Notes under the pieces: model-generated
Seen by the model: the letters and a program-made list of their open reading frames with translations, nothing else
Told to the model about the DNA's origin: nothing
The model's database searches: none
Program-made: the position numbers and the translations under genes
Part shown: positions 17,616 to 26,802 of the stretch, piece after piece
Layout: every line of letters starts with the position of its first letter
How positions within the stretch are numbered: position 1 is the stretch's first letter
DNA from: Swaminathania salitolerans
Lineage (GTDB): Bacteria; Pseudomonadota; Alphaproteobacteria; Acetobacterales; Acetobacteraceae
Length of the DNA stretch: 64,000 nt
Assembly (NCBI RefSeq): GCF_007988945.1
Contig: NZ_BJVC01000002.1
Span: forward strand, 124,001 to 188,000
Reading direction: 5' to 3'

Positions 17616-18634
17616 GAGATGTGGCTTTCAGAACGTGTGAGGCTGGGCGAGGGACAGCGGTCGGCCTCCCGGAAAGACAGCCGCTCGAGCAGATGCGCAT
17701 TCGGCGCAACGAAATACTCGGCAGCGAACCGGCCCTGCTCGAGGGCGAGGCGCGTGCGCTCCTCCCGGTCGTAGACGATACGTGTGTCGGAATAATCCCG
17801 CTGGGCGAGGCTGGGCGTGTAGCGGGATGCGGCCGCTGCATGCGCATTGTAGATTTCCGGCCGGTAGATGCGCTGGAACGTTTCCATCGTGCTGATCGTG
17901 CCGAAGAGCTCGAGCAGGGTGTAGTCGTTCAGCAGGTCTCCATAGAAATAGAAGGCCAGAGGTGCGACGCATCCGCGCGGCATGAAGTAGCGTGCCTGCA
18001 TGCCCATTTCAGAGAAATAGCGTTCTGTGAGCGAAGTATTTTCGCAGACGTACTCGACACCGAGGGCCGGATGCCGGTTGGGGGAGCGGACATATGTTCT
18101 GTTTTCCGAAACGCTCAGGCAGATGACCGGCGGCTTCGGGAAGCGCGCCCTGTAGAGATCGGAGGCGATGAACGCCCGGAACATCCTGCCATGCAATACG
18201 CCAAAGTTTTCCGGCACGGAAAAACCGGACGCTTCACGATTATGCGTCGGCAGCAGCACGCTGAAATCGTAATCGCGCAGATAGGAGGAGAAATTATTTC
18301 CTGCGATTCCCTCGATAGTTCTGCCCGTCTCCCGGTCGAGAATGGTCGTCCTGAGAAACTCGATCGAAGGGAAGGGCGCGCCCGAACCCGCGACAGCCAT
18401 CTCGACGGATACGATATCGAGCGCGAGCGCGTAGCGGAGACCTTCAGGATTGTCCCAGCGCGCGAGATCGTTGAGGCGTCCTTCGATCATACGCAGAACC
18501 GCACGCAAATTCTCTTCCCGGGCTTCTCCTCTGGCCAAATTGGCAAAATTTGTCGTCAGCCTTGTGCCGGGCGCGGGCGTGTAATCCTGGTCGAACCGGA
18601 CGCTTTTGAGCGTGAACGTGAAGTCGCTGGTCAT
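17612..18634 (-). CDS. mesX: MesX, DUF1852 putative oxygenase for methionine synthesis
   Basis: A 340-residue protein starting MTSDFTFTLKSVRFDQDYTP. It has the characteristic DUF1852 segments (LRDYDFSVLLPTHN, NRTYVRSPNRHPALGVEYVC, QARYFMPRGCVAPLAFYFYG). DUF1852 proteins co-occur with mesD and are required for MesD-type methionine synthesis; a role as an oxygenase that releases or prepares the methyl donor has been proposed. The ATG at 18634 was chosen over an in-frame codon 41 residues upstream because it gives the family N-terminus. A 7-bp inverted repeat (CCATGAC-TTCTC-GTCATGG, 18754-18772) lies about 120 bp upstream. Confidence 0.85.
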   Translation of the reverse strand: MTSDFTFTLKSVRFDQDYTPAPGTRLTTNFANLARGEAREENLRAVLRMIEGRLNDLARWDNPEGLRYALALDIVSVEMAVAGSGAPFPSIEFLRTTILDRETGRTIEGIAGNNFSSYLRDYDFSVLLPTHNREASGFSVPENFGVLHGRMFRAFIASDLYRARFPKPPVICLSVSENRTYVRSPNRHPALGVEYVCENTSLTERYFSEMGMQARYFMPRGCVAPLAFYFYGDLLNDYTLLELFGTISTMETFQRIYRPEIYNAHAAAASRYTPSLAQRDYSDTRIVYDREERTRLALEQGRFAAEYFVAPNAHLLERLSFREADRCPSPSLTRSESHIS

Positions 18635-18987
18635 GAAAAGCGCAAATCCTCTGCTGGATCCTGTCTCGCGCTTCATGGTGCATATCGAGGCGCGGGGTGG
18701 GCCCGTTATCCGGCAGGGGGAGTCATGAAGACAAATGATTAAATATCGTCTTTCCATGACTTCTCGTCATGGTGCGTCTTCATCGTCGGGGTGAGCCGGA
18801 GGTGCGGGAAGGACGCTCGCGGATGAGCTGCGCGGGAAATGCGCTGCTCGGGAATATCCGAACCCGTCCTGCCGGGCACAGGAAGGCTCGAGCAAATACC
18901 GTGGCCGGTTCTCGCGGTCGGCCAAGGCACCCGGGCCTCGATACCCGGGCCTCGATATATGCCAGAGAGGTCTTCGCTCCGCGCGCG
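18635..18987. other. Leader region upstream of mesX
   Basis: About 350 bp between the LysR stop and mesX. It contains the inverted repeat CCATGAC-TTCTC-GTCATGG (18754-18772), outer arms ATGAAGAC (18725) and GTCTTCAT (ending near 18782), and a tandem CGGGCCTCGATA pair near 18933-18958. An operator for the LysR regulator is plausible. I do not recognise a SAM riboswitch. Confidence 0.45.
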
Positions 18988-19860
18988 TCAGATATCGACC
19001 CCGGCGGCGAGCTGGATGAACCCGTCGAGAAAAGGCGGGGTCTTTCCGGCGCGATGCCCCAGATGGATCGATTTGAAAATGCCCTTCCCGATTCTGACGC
19101 CTGCCACATCTTTCGCCTTGCGCAGCAGCCAGTCCGGCGTCGCGCTGACTGCCCGCCGCGAAGCGACCAGACGCATCATCAGATCGGTCGTCTCGACAGT
19201 GCGGTGCCGGTAAGGCTCCGTATTGGCGGGCACCAGAAATTGCGTGTAGATATCCAGCCTCTCTTTCGAAACCGGATAGGTGATCAGGGTCTCGGTCGCG
19301 AGATCTTCAGGATTTGCGTGATCTTTCCGCGCCAGAGGATGATCTGACGCAACGGCAAGAACCAGCTCGTAATCGAAGACGGGAACGAAGGTCAGTTCTG
19401 GGCGCATGGTCGGATCGGGCGTTACGAGAAGATCGATCTCGCGACCGACAAGCGCGGAAAGCCCCCCGAACTGGAAGGCCGTGGTTACATCGAGCTCGAC
19501 ATCCGGCCAGGCCGAAAGGAAGGGATCGACCACCTGCATCAACCATTCCTGACAGGGATGGCATTCCATCCCTATACGGATCGAGCCGCACCGGCCGCGA
19601 GCATAATCCTCAAGTACGCTCGCACCCTGCTCGAGTTGGGGCAGGACCCGCTGGGCAAGCCCCAGCAGATACTCTCCCGCCTGTGTGAAGTGCAGCTTGT
19701 GCCCCTCACGCTCCAGAACCCTGACGCCATGCCGCTCCTCGAAGCGACGAATGGCATGGCTGACGGCAGATTGCGTCAGACAGAGCGCTTCCGCCGCCAG
19801 GGTGATGCTTCCCGCGCGCCGAACCTCCCTGAGAATAGCCAAAGGCTGGATATCGATCAT
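18988..19860 (-). CDS. LysR family regulator, MetR-like
   Basis: A 290-residue LysR regulator. The N-terminal winged HTH (LREVRRAGSITLAAEALCLT, then QSAVSHAIRRFEERHG) is followed by a substrate-binding domain. The short N-terminus (MIDIQPLAILREVRRAGS) and CHPCQEWLMQVVDPF recall MetR, which uses homocysteine as co-inducer. It lies upstream of mesX-mesD on the same strand, so it probably controls them in response to methionine status; this is inference from position. The ATG at 19860 was chosen because 58 extra upstream residues look non-coding. Confidence 0.8.
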   Translation of the reverse strand: MIDIQPLAILREVRRAGSITLAAEALCLTQSAVSHAIRRFEERHGVRVLEREGHKLHFTQAGEYLLGLAQRVLPQLEQGASVLEDYARGRCGSIRIGMECHPCQEWLMQVVDPFLSAWPDVELDVTTAFQFGGLSALVGREIDLLVTPDPTMRPELTFVPVFDYELVLAVASDHPLARKDHANPEDLATETLITYPVSKERLDIYTQFLVPANTEPYRHRTVETTDLMMRLVASRRAVSATPDWLLRKAKDVAGVRIGKGIFKSIHLGHRAGKTPPFLDGFIQLAAGVDI

Positions 19861-20364
19861 GATTCCATGTTTCCCGTCTCCGCGCTCTTTCTTGCGACGT
19901 TTCCCGATCCCCATGCAAGAAGGCGCGCGCGAAGGGATATTCGGAACTTGGATGCGCTCGGCGCCATTGGCAGGACGATCACTTGTCGCACGTCCGCGTA
20001 GTCGGGGTTGGAGGGCGGCATTCTGGGTAGACACCCATCATGGGGGATAAGCTGTTTCGCAGAAAAGAACCAAGCACCAGGCGCGATCGGAAAAAAGTCG
20101 TGATCCGTCTGACGTTCGCAAAGACAGTAACGACACCTTGAGGATACACGACGGAGTTTCAAACGCAAGTAGAACCAGCATGGTGCATTACGATAAAACA
20201 ACGGAGTTGCTTATCCTGCCAAAAATTCGATCTACACGATCCTTTTCATGTCAAAGCTTCAATAGGATATTACAATATCTTGTGACCGTCCGTTTGGCGA
20301 AAGGAACGGACTTTTCGCGATCAAAAAATATCGCTACGGTCAGAAAAGTTCTTATCTGAGTAAC
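19861..20364. other. AT-rich intergenic region upstream of the glycosyltransferase gene
   Basis: About 500 bp between divergent genes. Base composition drops to AT-rich from roughly 20,100, marking the left edge of a probably acquired block. No supported gene. A terminator-like hairpin lies at 20288-20315. Confidence 0.45.
20288..20315 (+). terminator. Terminator-like hairpin in the glycosyltransferase leader
   Basis: GTCCGTT / AACGGAC with a 10-nt loop followed by TTTT, 50 bp before the gene. It may terminate upstream transcription or attenuate the leader. Confidence 0.4.
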
Positions 20365-23300
20365 ATGCGAGAAATCCGAATGGTCTTTTTCCCTTCCAGA
20401 CGCCGCTCAAGGATCCGCTCCGCGAGGATCGATGCGGACCGGGCTCGAGATCGTGCCGATTGGGAAGCTGCGGCCACCGCCTATGGAAAAGTGCTGGAGT
20501 TAGATCCAGCACTCGCTGGAATTTGGGTCCAATACGGACATTCTCTCAAGGAACAGGGCCTCGTCGTCGATGCGGAAGATGCATATCGGCGAGCTTTGTC
20601 GTTGGAGGGAAACAATTTCGATACGTGCCTCCATCTCGGCCATGTCCTCAAAGTACAAGGGAAATACATTGAAGCCCTTAATGTTCTGGAGGCGGGCCTT
20701 AGGCTCAACAGCGATGAAACACGTTTAAAAACCGAGTTTGAAGATATTCGTTCCCTCATGGAACGTGAGCGCGCGCAACACCGGCTGGAAGAAAATATCG
20801 AAACCGTCGGAGGAGACGAAATCGTCTCGGGTTACAATAGGATATTGAAGGCGTTCGGAGACGAAAGCACTGTAAGATCTCTCGATGAGGTTGCTAAGCA
20901 TGTCGGAATATCGAAGCGGGCTTTGGATATATTTGATCATGAGTACTATTTTGTGTCGAATAAAGGACCCGATCTTCCCGATTTAACATCTGAAAGGGCT
21001 TCGTGCCTTTACCATTTTGGAAAAACAGGTATCGACCATCTTCGCGCTATCGGGTTTGGTTACGAGTTCGATGAGGGTTTCTATAAAAAAACGTATTTGA
21101 ACGGAGAGGCGAGGGACTCGAGAAGCGCTTATAGGCATTGGTTGCGGCGCGGGCTCATTGAGCAGATGTGGCCGAACGCGAAGAAATTTGCTGAAAGCCT
21201 CCTCGGTCCGGCAGCAGAATCCATCGAACATCTCGATCTGGATTACTATGCCTCTAAGCGGGGCCACGCGATCGAGCAATGGGGATGGGCTAATGCGCTC
21301 CGGGATTTTATCGAGATCGGTGTGCTCGATCATTCATTGTCGAATATCATAAACCGGGAAAACATCTTCGTTTTCATCGCAGTTGCTGATCGCTTCGCGC
21401 GCAGTGGGAATGATGATGCGGCTCTTTCGATATACGATCGGGTGTTGCGTGTGGAGCCCGACAACATCCATACTTTGCACAAAAGCAGTGATGTCCTCAT
21501 TCGGAAAGAGTGCTTCCAGGCAGCGGCAAGGAATCTTGATACCGTCATAAAATCCTCCTCCCCCAGCCCTTGGGCGTTTCTTAATCTAGCTCATTGCGAG
21601 GCAAAACTCGGCCGCCTGGACGAAAGCCTGGAAATTACGAGACGCGCGATGCAAGCGTTTCCGGGAGATTACTCCATGCGAGAGCGTTTCTGGCGCCAGG
21701 CGCAGTCTCTTACAGAACACACCTGGCAAGATGCGGAAGCCGTTGCTGAGGCGAGCGGTTTTGCGGCCGCGCAGCGAAAAATCTACGATACGCATAAACA
21801 TCTATCGCTTATGACGGCGCCTAAAAAGCCCGCAGCGCCCAAGCCAGTCAAAGCTGTTGCCTTGTACGCGAATCGACACCTCCCTCAGTGTACATTCTAC
21901 CGTGTCGATCAGAAAGCGGAACAGTTGAAAAATGCTGGATTCGAAGTCAGGATATTCGACCAGGATCACGGTTTGCATGATTTTATGGGGGAGGCTCACA
22001 AGTTCCAGGCGGCGATATTTTATAGAGTTCCGGCCCTCCCCGATATCGTTCGGGCGATTAATTACGCAAAATCTCTCGGTATTGCCACCTTCTACGAGAT
22101 AGACGATCAGATCTTCGACGGAGATCTCTATCCGCCGCCATTTGAAAATTATGCCGGTATGGTCACCAGAAACGATTACAGAGGTCTGGCGCTCGGCGTT
22201 CCCCTATTCCGTGTCGCGTTGGAAATGTGCGATTTCGCGATTGGTTCGACACCTGCACTCGTGAGCCAACTTGAGAGATGCGCACCCGGGAAACGTGTGT
22301 ATATGCACAGGAATGGTCTTGATTCGAGACACAGGCGCGTCTACCTCGGAGCCGAACCCCGTTACGATAACGACAAGGTCACGGTCTTCTATGGGTCCGG
22401 CACCAAGGCACATAAAGAAGACTTCAATGATCTTATCGAGCCGGCGCTGATCGCGGCTCATAAATCCTATCCGGGCAAGATCCGCCTTCTCGTGTGCGGT
22501 TATATCCCCGACGTGTATCGTCTTCGCGCCTCCGGGGTGGAGATCGTCGAGATCCCGGGCATGCTGGAAGCGGAAAACTTTTGGACGCTACTGAGGTCTG
22601 CGGACATAAACGTTGCTGTACTCAAGCCCGGCAAACTCACGAATACGAAAAGCGAGATAAAGTGGCTTGAAGCAGCGATGCTCGGGATCCCGTCTATCGT
22701 CAGTCGGACCCAGACATACGAGGAGATTTTGACGGATCGTGAAGACGGCCTGCTATGTTCTACGCTTGCGGAGTGGGAGTCTGCGTTCAAATATCTGATT
22801 TCCTCACCAGATACTCGGCAAAAAATTGGGAGTAATGCGTTGCGCAAGGCGCTCGCGCGTTACTCGGAAGAGCATATGGAGCATAATATTAAGGCAGTGC
22901 TTGATGATGCCTGTGCTCGTAGGCAGGAAAAGAAAAAAAAGCGCATCCTGATCGTAAATGTGTTTTATCCGCCTCAGGCTATCGGTGGCGCAACCCGGGT
23001 CGTGCACGACAATGTGCGCGACATAGTCGAGGATTACAGTGACGAATTTGAGCTCGAAGTCGTCTGTTCTGTCGAAGGAGGAGACAAACCCTATCTCGTT
23101 CGCAGCTACTCACTGGACGGAGTGCGGGTACACAGCATTACGACGCCAGACAGGCCTGACATCGATAGAGTTACCGTCGATCCGGAGATGGGCGCCACTT
23201 TTGGTACACTCCTCGACGCAATAAATCCTGACGTCATCCATTTTCACTGTATTCAACGTTTGACGCTTTCGGTTGTAAATGAGGCGTTCACACGAGAAAT

Positions 23301-24192
23301 CCCCTATATCGTGACAGTTCACGATGGTTGGTGGATCTCTCCAAATCAGTTTCTCCTGAACGACGTCACCGACAAAATCGAGGTCTTCGAATACAGCAAG
23401 GCGATGGAACGCATTACTGGAAGCTCTATCAAGGAGATGACTGACGCTGCCCTCATGTTTAGTGACAAACATGCGGCTTTGAAGTCCGCTTTTAAGGTGG
23501 CTTCGGTTTCAAAATCATTCGCGAAAATCTATGAGGGTACTAGTCTCCATAATGTGGTGACGATCGCCAACGGACTTCCGAAAATCCCACATATCGAGCG
23601 GTCAAGAAGAGACGATCACATCGTTCGTATCGGGTTCATAGGCGGAATATCGAAACACAAAGGATACAACTACGCAAGAAACTCGTTTATAAACACAAAG
23701 TTTCGTAACATAAGTCTCATCGTTATTGATCATGGGGCAGAGCCTGGATCTGTTCGTCATGAATGTTGGGGCGAGACTCCGGTCGAGTTTAGACCCAAAG
23801 TCAAGCAGTCTGAAATAGGCAATCTGTTCGCGGACATGGATGTTCTGCTCGCGCCCTCGATTTGGCCCGAGAGCTTCGGTCTGGTCACGCGTGAAGCAAA
23901 TCTTTGCGGGGTCTGGGTCATCGCCTCTGATCGAGGAGCGATCGGAGAGGATGTGATTGACGGCGTAAACGGTTTCAAAATTGATGTCTCGTCACCAGAA
24001 TCACTCGTCGCAGTCTTGTCGGAAATCGATGCGAACCCCGAGCGCTTCCTCGAATCGCCGCCGCGCCTGGAAAATCCGCGGCTCTCGAGAGCGCAGGCTA
24101 GAGAAATTGCAGCACTCTATCGGGAGGCGTGTCTAGCATTTCCGTCCCGTGCAGACGAAAGCTGCCGGCGGGGAGATCGTGCGCCCCGCTGA
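20365..24192 (+). CDS. Large TPR protein with two glycosyltransferase domains
   Basis: A 1275-residue cytoplasmic protein. Residues about 25-130 form tetratricopeptide repeats (ALAGIWVQYGHSLKEQGLVV), and a second TPR block lies near 330-460. A first GT-B-like domain spans about 490-850 (CTFYRVDQKAEQLKNAGF; C-terminal KSEIKWLEAAMLGIPSIVSR). A second, GT4-like domain spans about 865-1260, starting ILIVNVFYPPQAIGGATRVV and carrying the donor-binding LAPSIWPESFGLVTREANLC. It probably builds a surface polysaccharide or glycosylates surface proteins. The start could be ATG 20365 or ATG 20380. AT-richer than the core genes, so possibly transferred. Confidence 0.8.
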   Translation: MREIRMVFFPSRRRSRIRSARIDADRARDRADWEAAATAYGKVLELDPALAGIWVQYGHSLKEQGLVVDAEDAYRRALSLEGNNFDTCLHLGHVLKVQGKYIEALNVLEAGLRLNSDETRLKTEFEDIRSLMERERAQHRLEENIETVGGDEIVSGYNRILKAFGDESTVRSLDEVAKHVGISKRALDIFDHEYYFVSNKGPDLPDLTSERASCLYHFGKTGIDHLRAIGFGYEFDEGFYKKTYLNGEARDSRSAYRHWLRRGLIEQMWPNAKKFAESLLGPAAESIEHLDLDYYASKRGHAIEQWGWANALRDFIEIGVLDHSLSNIINRENIFVFIAVADRFARSGNDDAALSIYDRVLRVEPDNIHTLHKSSDVLIRKECFQAAARNLDTVIKSSSPSPWAFLNLAHCEAKLGRLDESLEITRRAMQAFPGDYSMRERFWRQAQSLTEHTWQDAEAVAEASGFAAAQRKIYDTHKHLSLMTAPKKPAAPKPVKAVALYANRHLPQCTFYRVDQKAEQLKNAGFEVRIFDQDHGLHDFMGEAHKFQAAIFYRVPALPDIVRAINYAKSLGIATFYEIDDQIFDGDLYPPPFENYAGMVTRNDYRGLALGVPLFRVALEMCDFAIGSTPALVSQLERCAPGKRVYMHRNGLDSRHRRVYLGAEPRYDNDKVTVFYGSGTKAHKEDFNDLIEPALIAAHKSYPGKIRLLVCGYIPDVYRLRASGVEIVEIPGMLEAENFWTLLRSADINVAVLKPGKLTNTKSEIKWLEAAMLGIPSIVSRTQTYEEILTDREDGLLCSTLAEWESAFKYLISSPDTRQKIGSNALRKALARYSEEHMEHNIKAVLDDACARRQEKKKKRILIVNVFYPPQAIGGATRVVHDNVRDIVEDYSDEFELEVVCSVEGGDKPYLVRSYSLDGVRVHSITTPDRPDIDRVTVDPEMGATFGTLLDAINPDVIHFHCIQRLTLSVVNEAFTREIPYIVTVHDGWWISPNQFLLNDVTDKIEVFEYSKAMERITGSSIKEMTDAALMFSDKHAALKSAFKVASVSKSFAKIYEGTSLHNVVTIANGLPKIPHIERSRRDDHIVRIGFIGGISKHKGYNYARNSFINTKFRNISLIVIDHGAEPGSVRHECWGETPVEFRPKVKQSEIGNLFADMDVLLAPSIWPESFGLVTREANLCGVWVIASDRGAIGEDVIDGVNGFKIDVSSPESLVAVLSEIDANPERFLESPPRLENPRLSRAQAREIAALYREACLAFPSRADESCRRGDRAPR

Positions 24193-24440
24193 GTCGAAGG
24201 CCTCATTCGAGCCAACGCATGGAGAGTCCGTCGCGATGGCGCGAATGCGGCTCATCCTTCCCCGCGGAGCATGTGATTCTATTTTTGAAAAAATGACTCG
24301 AATTAGTGTTTCGGTCGGAAGGTTCGTTGGGATCGCTCAGAATCGATGGGGCTTTGCGCAAGTCTCGTTCGGGAGCGATCATCTGCGAATTGCCGTCTCT
24401 GCATTCTGGTAGGAGACATCGACAGGTTAGGAGATTGACA

Positions 24441-25610
24441 GTGAGAGCTAAGACGGTCCTCTGCTTATTGTTGTTGTCTTTCATCTCCTCTGCCTACGCG
24501 AGTGGGAACTCGCACGAGGAGAACGATACGTATAGTCGTTCCTCAAACAGTCCGGATCTTAGAAACGTCTCCGGATCGGAATTGAACGCAGATTCCGCGG
24601 CTAGAATGGCTTGTCCGATCGGCTCGTGTCCTCCGGAAAAAAGCAGATATGGCGCGGTTTATGCGAGAAAAAGCCTGCAGGGGGAAACCCGGTTTGACAG
24701 CGGTCAGGGAGAGATGATGCTCAATCTCGGTCTCCTTGTAGACAAAGGAGGCAGCGCTGGGCCCGTAATTTATGGAAAACTTCCTCTCTATGTCGGGGTT
24801 ATGCAGACGGCTGGTGGAGGAACAGCTTGGGCCATGAATGCCAATTCCATTAGAAACGCCATTCCGGGTGGGAGGAATTCGTTCGGGGGCATGCCCGGCT
24901 CGGGCGTGCCTGGAAAACCGGGTGCCTTAGGCAATGTCAGCACAATTGGATTCGAAAACGATTTGACAAACTGGGATAAAGACTCAGCGCAGTCCGGAGC
25001 TTTCATTGCTTTATATTATGGTCATTTCCAAGGTTCTTTTTCCTCTAGCGCTTACTTCAATCTGGACGCGGTAATGGCAGGTGCGACTTACGGTGCCCAT
25101 TACGGAATGTACTGGCAGAAATCTTCGGTGAAGGACATAACCTGGATGGATGCAAGTGGCTCAGACACCGGAATGGAATTTGTAGGGAAGCACGCCAGTA
25201 GCGTGTTCGAAGATAATAGTTCTGGCAACGTCTCTCTTCTCCTTAAAGGTCGTAAATCCATGGCCTCGATAATAGATGCGGGAAGCGCCAATTCGTCGTT
25301 CAACCCGACGGGGAGCTTCCGCCAAGCAACGATAGAAGATAAAAGTACTTCGCCTAGTTTCTTGGAAATATCTGGCCTACATTCCTCCGCCGCAATAAAA
25401 GACTCCACGGAAACCTTGAGTGACAACTTCTTTATGGCCATAAAAGCCAATCATAAAGTATGTCTCAATGGTCGATCCGTCTGTATATATTACAGCGAGA
25501 CGGAAAAGATGGTGGTCGGTACCGACCCCGAAGGGCGACGAATATGGCATATAGACGATGCAGGTAACGCGGTTTTCGCTGGATCTGTAACGCCTCATGG
25601 CAAACCATGA
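24441..25610 (+). CDS. Secreted protein of unknown function
   Basis: A 389-residue protein starting at GTG 24441 with AGGAG 7 nt upstream. A signal peptide is clear (VRAKTVLCLLLLSFISSAYA, cleavage after AYA). The mature part is rich in Gly, Ser and Asn, with short strand-like repeats (SSVFEDNSSGNVSLLLKGRK; SMASIIDAGSANSSFNPTGS), reminiscent of beta-helical or tail-fibre-like proteins. The end reads EGRRIWHIDDAGNAVFAGSV, a motif type common near phage tail-fibre C-termini. I recognise no family. It follows the glycosyltransferase gene in the same direction and may be a surface partner. Confidence 0.6.
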   Translation: MRAKTVLCLLLLSFISSAYASGNSHEENDTYSRSSNSPDLRNVSGSELNADSAARMACPIGSCPPEKSRYGAVYARKSLQGETRFDSGQGEMMLNLGLLVDKGGSAGPVIYGKLPLYVGVMQTAGGGTAWAMNANSIRNAIPGGRNSFGGMPGSGVPGKPGALGNVSTIGFENDLTNWDKDSAQSGAFIALYYGHFQGSFSSSAYFNLDAVMAGATYGAHYGMYWQKSSVKDITWMDASGSDTGMEFVGKHASSVFEDNSSGNVSLLLKGRKSMASIIDAGSANSSFNPTGSFRQATIEDKSTSPSFLEISGLHSSAAIKDSTETLSDNFFMAIKANHKVCLNGRSVCIYYSETEKMVVGTDPEGRRIWHIDDAGNAVFAGSVTPHGKP

Positions 25611-25690
25611 GGCGAGGTTGACAGTCTATTTGGGAAGTTGGTGAAGTGTGATTCGAGCTGTGGATATGGGCACCAGAGCAGAGAAGTCGG

Positions 25691-25798
25691 ATGTCTGGGA
25701 TCAGCCGAAAGACGAAGCGCTATCCGTCTGATATGATGGACGAGGAGTGGGAGCAGATTGCGCGGCTGATGCCCGAAACCATGGCTCATGTGTTGTGA
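25691..25798 (+). pseudogene. IS5-family transposase N-terminal fragment
   Basis: Thirty-five residues containing KRYPSDMMDEEWEQIARLMP, the usual N-terminus of IS5-family (DUF4096-type) transposases, ending abruptly at a stop. The rest is replaced by a piece of another element. Confidence 0.65.
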
Positions 25799-25799
25799 C

Positions 25800-25967
25800 G
25801 TTGACGTGCTCCCTTTTTTGTATCCGTTCAAAAGGAGAGTTCCCTGCTTCTATGGGCTGATGGTGATGTGATGGCAACGCTCCTGGGGGCATGCCCCAGG
25901 AGCGTTGCCCGGCGATCTGATCGGGCGTCTTGCCACCGAGCTGCGAGTGTGGACGCATGGTGTTGTA
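25800..25967 (-). pseudogene. IS3-family transposase OrfB C-terminal fragment
   Basis: On the minus strand the sequence starts YNTMRPHSQLGGKTPDQIAG, the end of the integrase core of IS3-family OrfB, directly at the border of the IS427-type element. The remaining OrfB is missing. It contains a 16-bp hairpin (25873-25909). Confidence 0.7.
25873..25909. repeat. Perfect 16-bp inverted repeat with 5-nt loop
   Basis: GGCAACGCTCCTGGGG (25873-25888) pairs with its complement at 25894-25909 around GCATG. It lies within the IS3 OrfB remnant and has no T-run. Confidence 0.7.
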
Positions 25968-26800
25968 GGCTCAGGACCCTTTACGAGACTGAGATGATGT
26001 GATTCGACGGTCAACGGAAGGAGAACCCGATGTCTGATCTGCCGATGCTGCCTATGAGCAAGATGCGCGCGTTACGGCCATATTTTCCGAAAACGCGCGG
26101 CCTGAAACGCGTAGATGATCGCCGCGTGCTGAGCGGCATCGTCTACGTGATCCGGCATGGCTTGCAATGGAAGGACGCGCCGTCGGGCTACGGTCCGCAT
26201 AAGACGCTGTATAATCGCTTCATCCGTTGGAGCCGTCTTGGCGTATTTGCCCGGATCTTTTCCGCCCTGACGGGTAATGCTGGCGTTCCGGAGGAGTTGA
26301 TGATCGACAGCACACATCTGAAGGCGCATCGCACTGCCGCAAGTCTGCTCAAAAAGGGGGTGCTGCGCGTCGGATCGGACGCACAAGAGGCGGCCTGAAC
26401 TCGAAACTGCACGCCGTCTGCGACGGGCATGGCCGTCCAGTGGCGATGCTGCTCACCGAAGGTCAGATGAGTGACCACAAGGGCGCAGCCCTGTTGCTGC
26501 CACGCTTGCCCTCCGCTCGCCACCTGGTCGGCGATCGCGGTTACGACAACAATTGTTTCCGGCGCAATCTGACCGAAAGAGGCATCGAGCCATGCATCCC
26601 GTCCACGAAGAGCCGGAAAGTGCCGATCCCGTACGACAAGTCCCGATGTCGCCGGCGGCACAAGGTCGAGAACATGTTCGGCCGCCTCAAGGACTGGCGC
26701 CGCATTGCCACGCGCTACGACCGCTGCGCCCACACCTTCTTCTCGGCAATCTGCCTCGCCGCAACAGTCATCTACTGGACGCCGTAATGAGCCCTGAGCC
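25968..26800 (+). mobile_element. IS427-group (IS5 family) insertion sequence, copy 1
   Basis: An 833-bp element with imperfect terminal inverted repeats beginning GGCTCAGG at both ends. It is flanked by TA on each side (25966-25967 and 26801-26802), consistent with a TA target duplication. It encodes one transposase over two overlapping frames. A second copy of the same length lies inverted at 28877-29709. Confidence 0.88.
26030..26787 (+). CDS. IS427-group transposase, two frames joined by -1 frameshift
   Basis: OrfA (26030-26398, 122 residues, MSDLPMLPMSKMRALRPYFP) has the N-terminal DUF4096-type region. The DDE catalytic part continues in the -1 frame, giving GGLNSKLHAVCDGHGRPVAM, LVGDRGYDNNCFR and the C-terminal YDKSRCRRRHKVENMFGRLK (E of the DDE triad). 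The switch probably occurs at AAAAAGGGGG (26351-26360), where a -1 slip restores a continuous reading KKGGAARRIGRTRGG. Programmed frameshifting is known for this group. A separately translatable part of the second frame begins at 26440. Element appears intact. Confidence 0.85.
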
Positions 26801-26802
26801 TA

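Noticed and set aside
18635-18987. SAM riboswitch before mesX
   Set aside because: No recognisable SAM-I or SAM-II core; only simple dyads are present.
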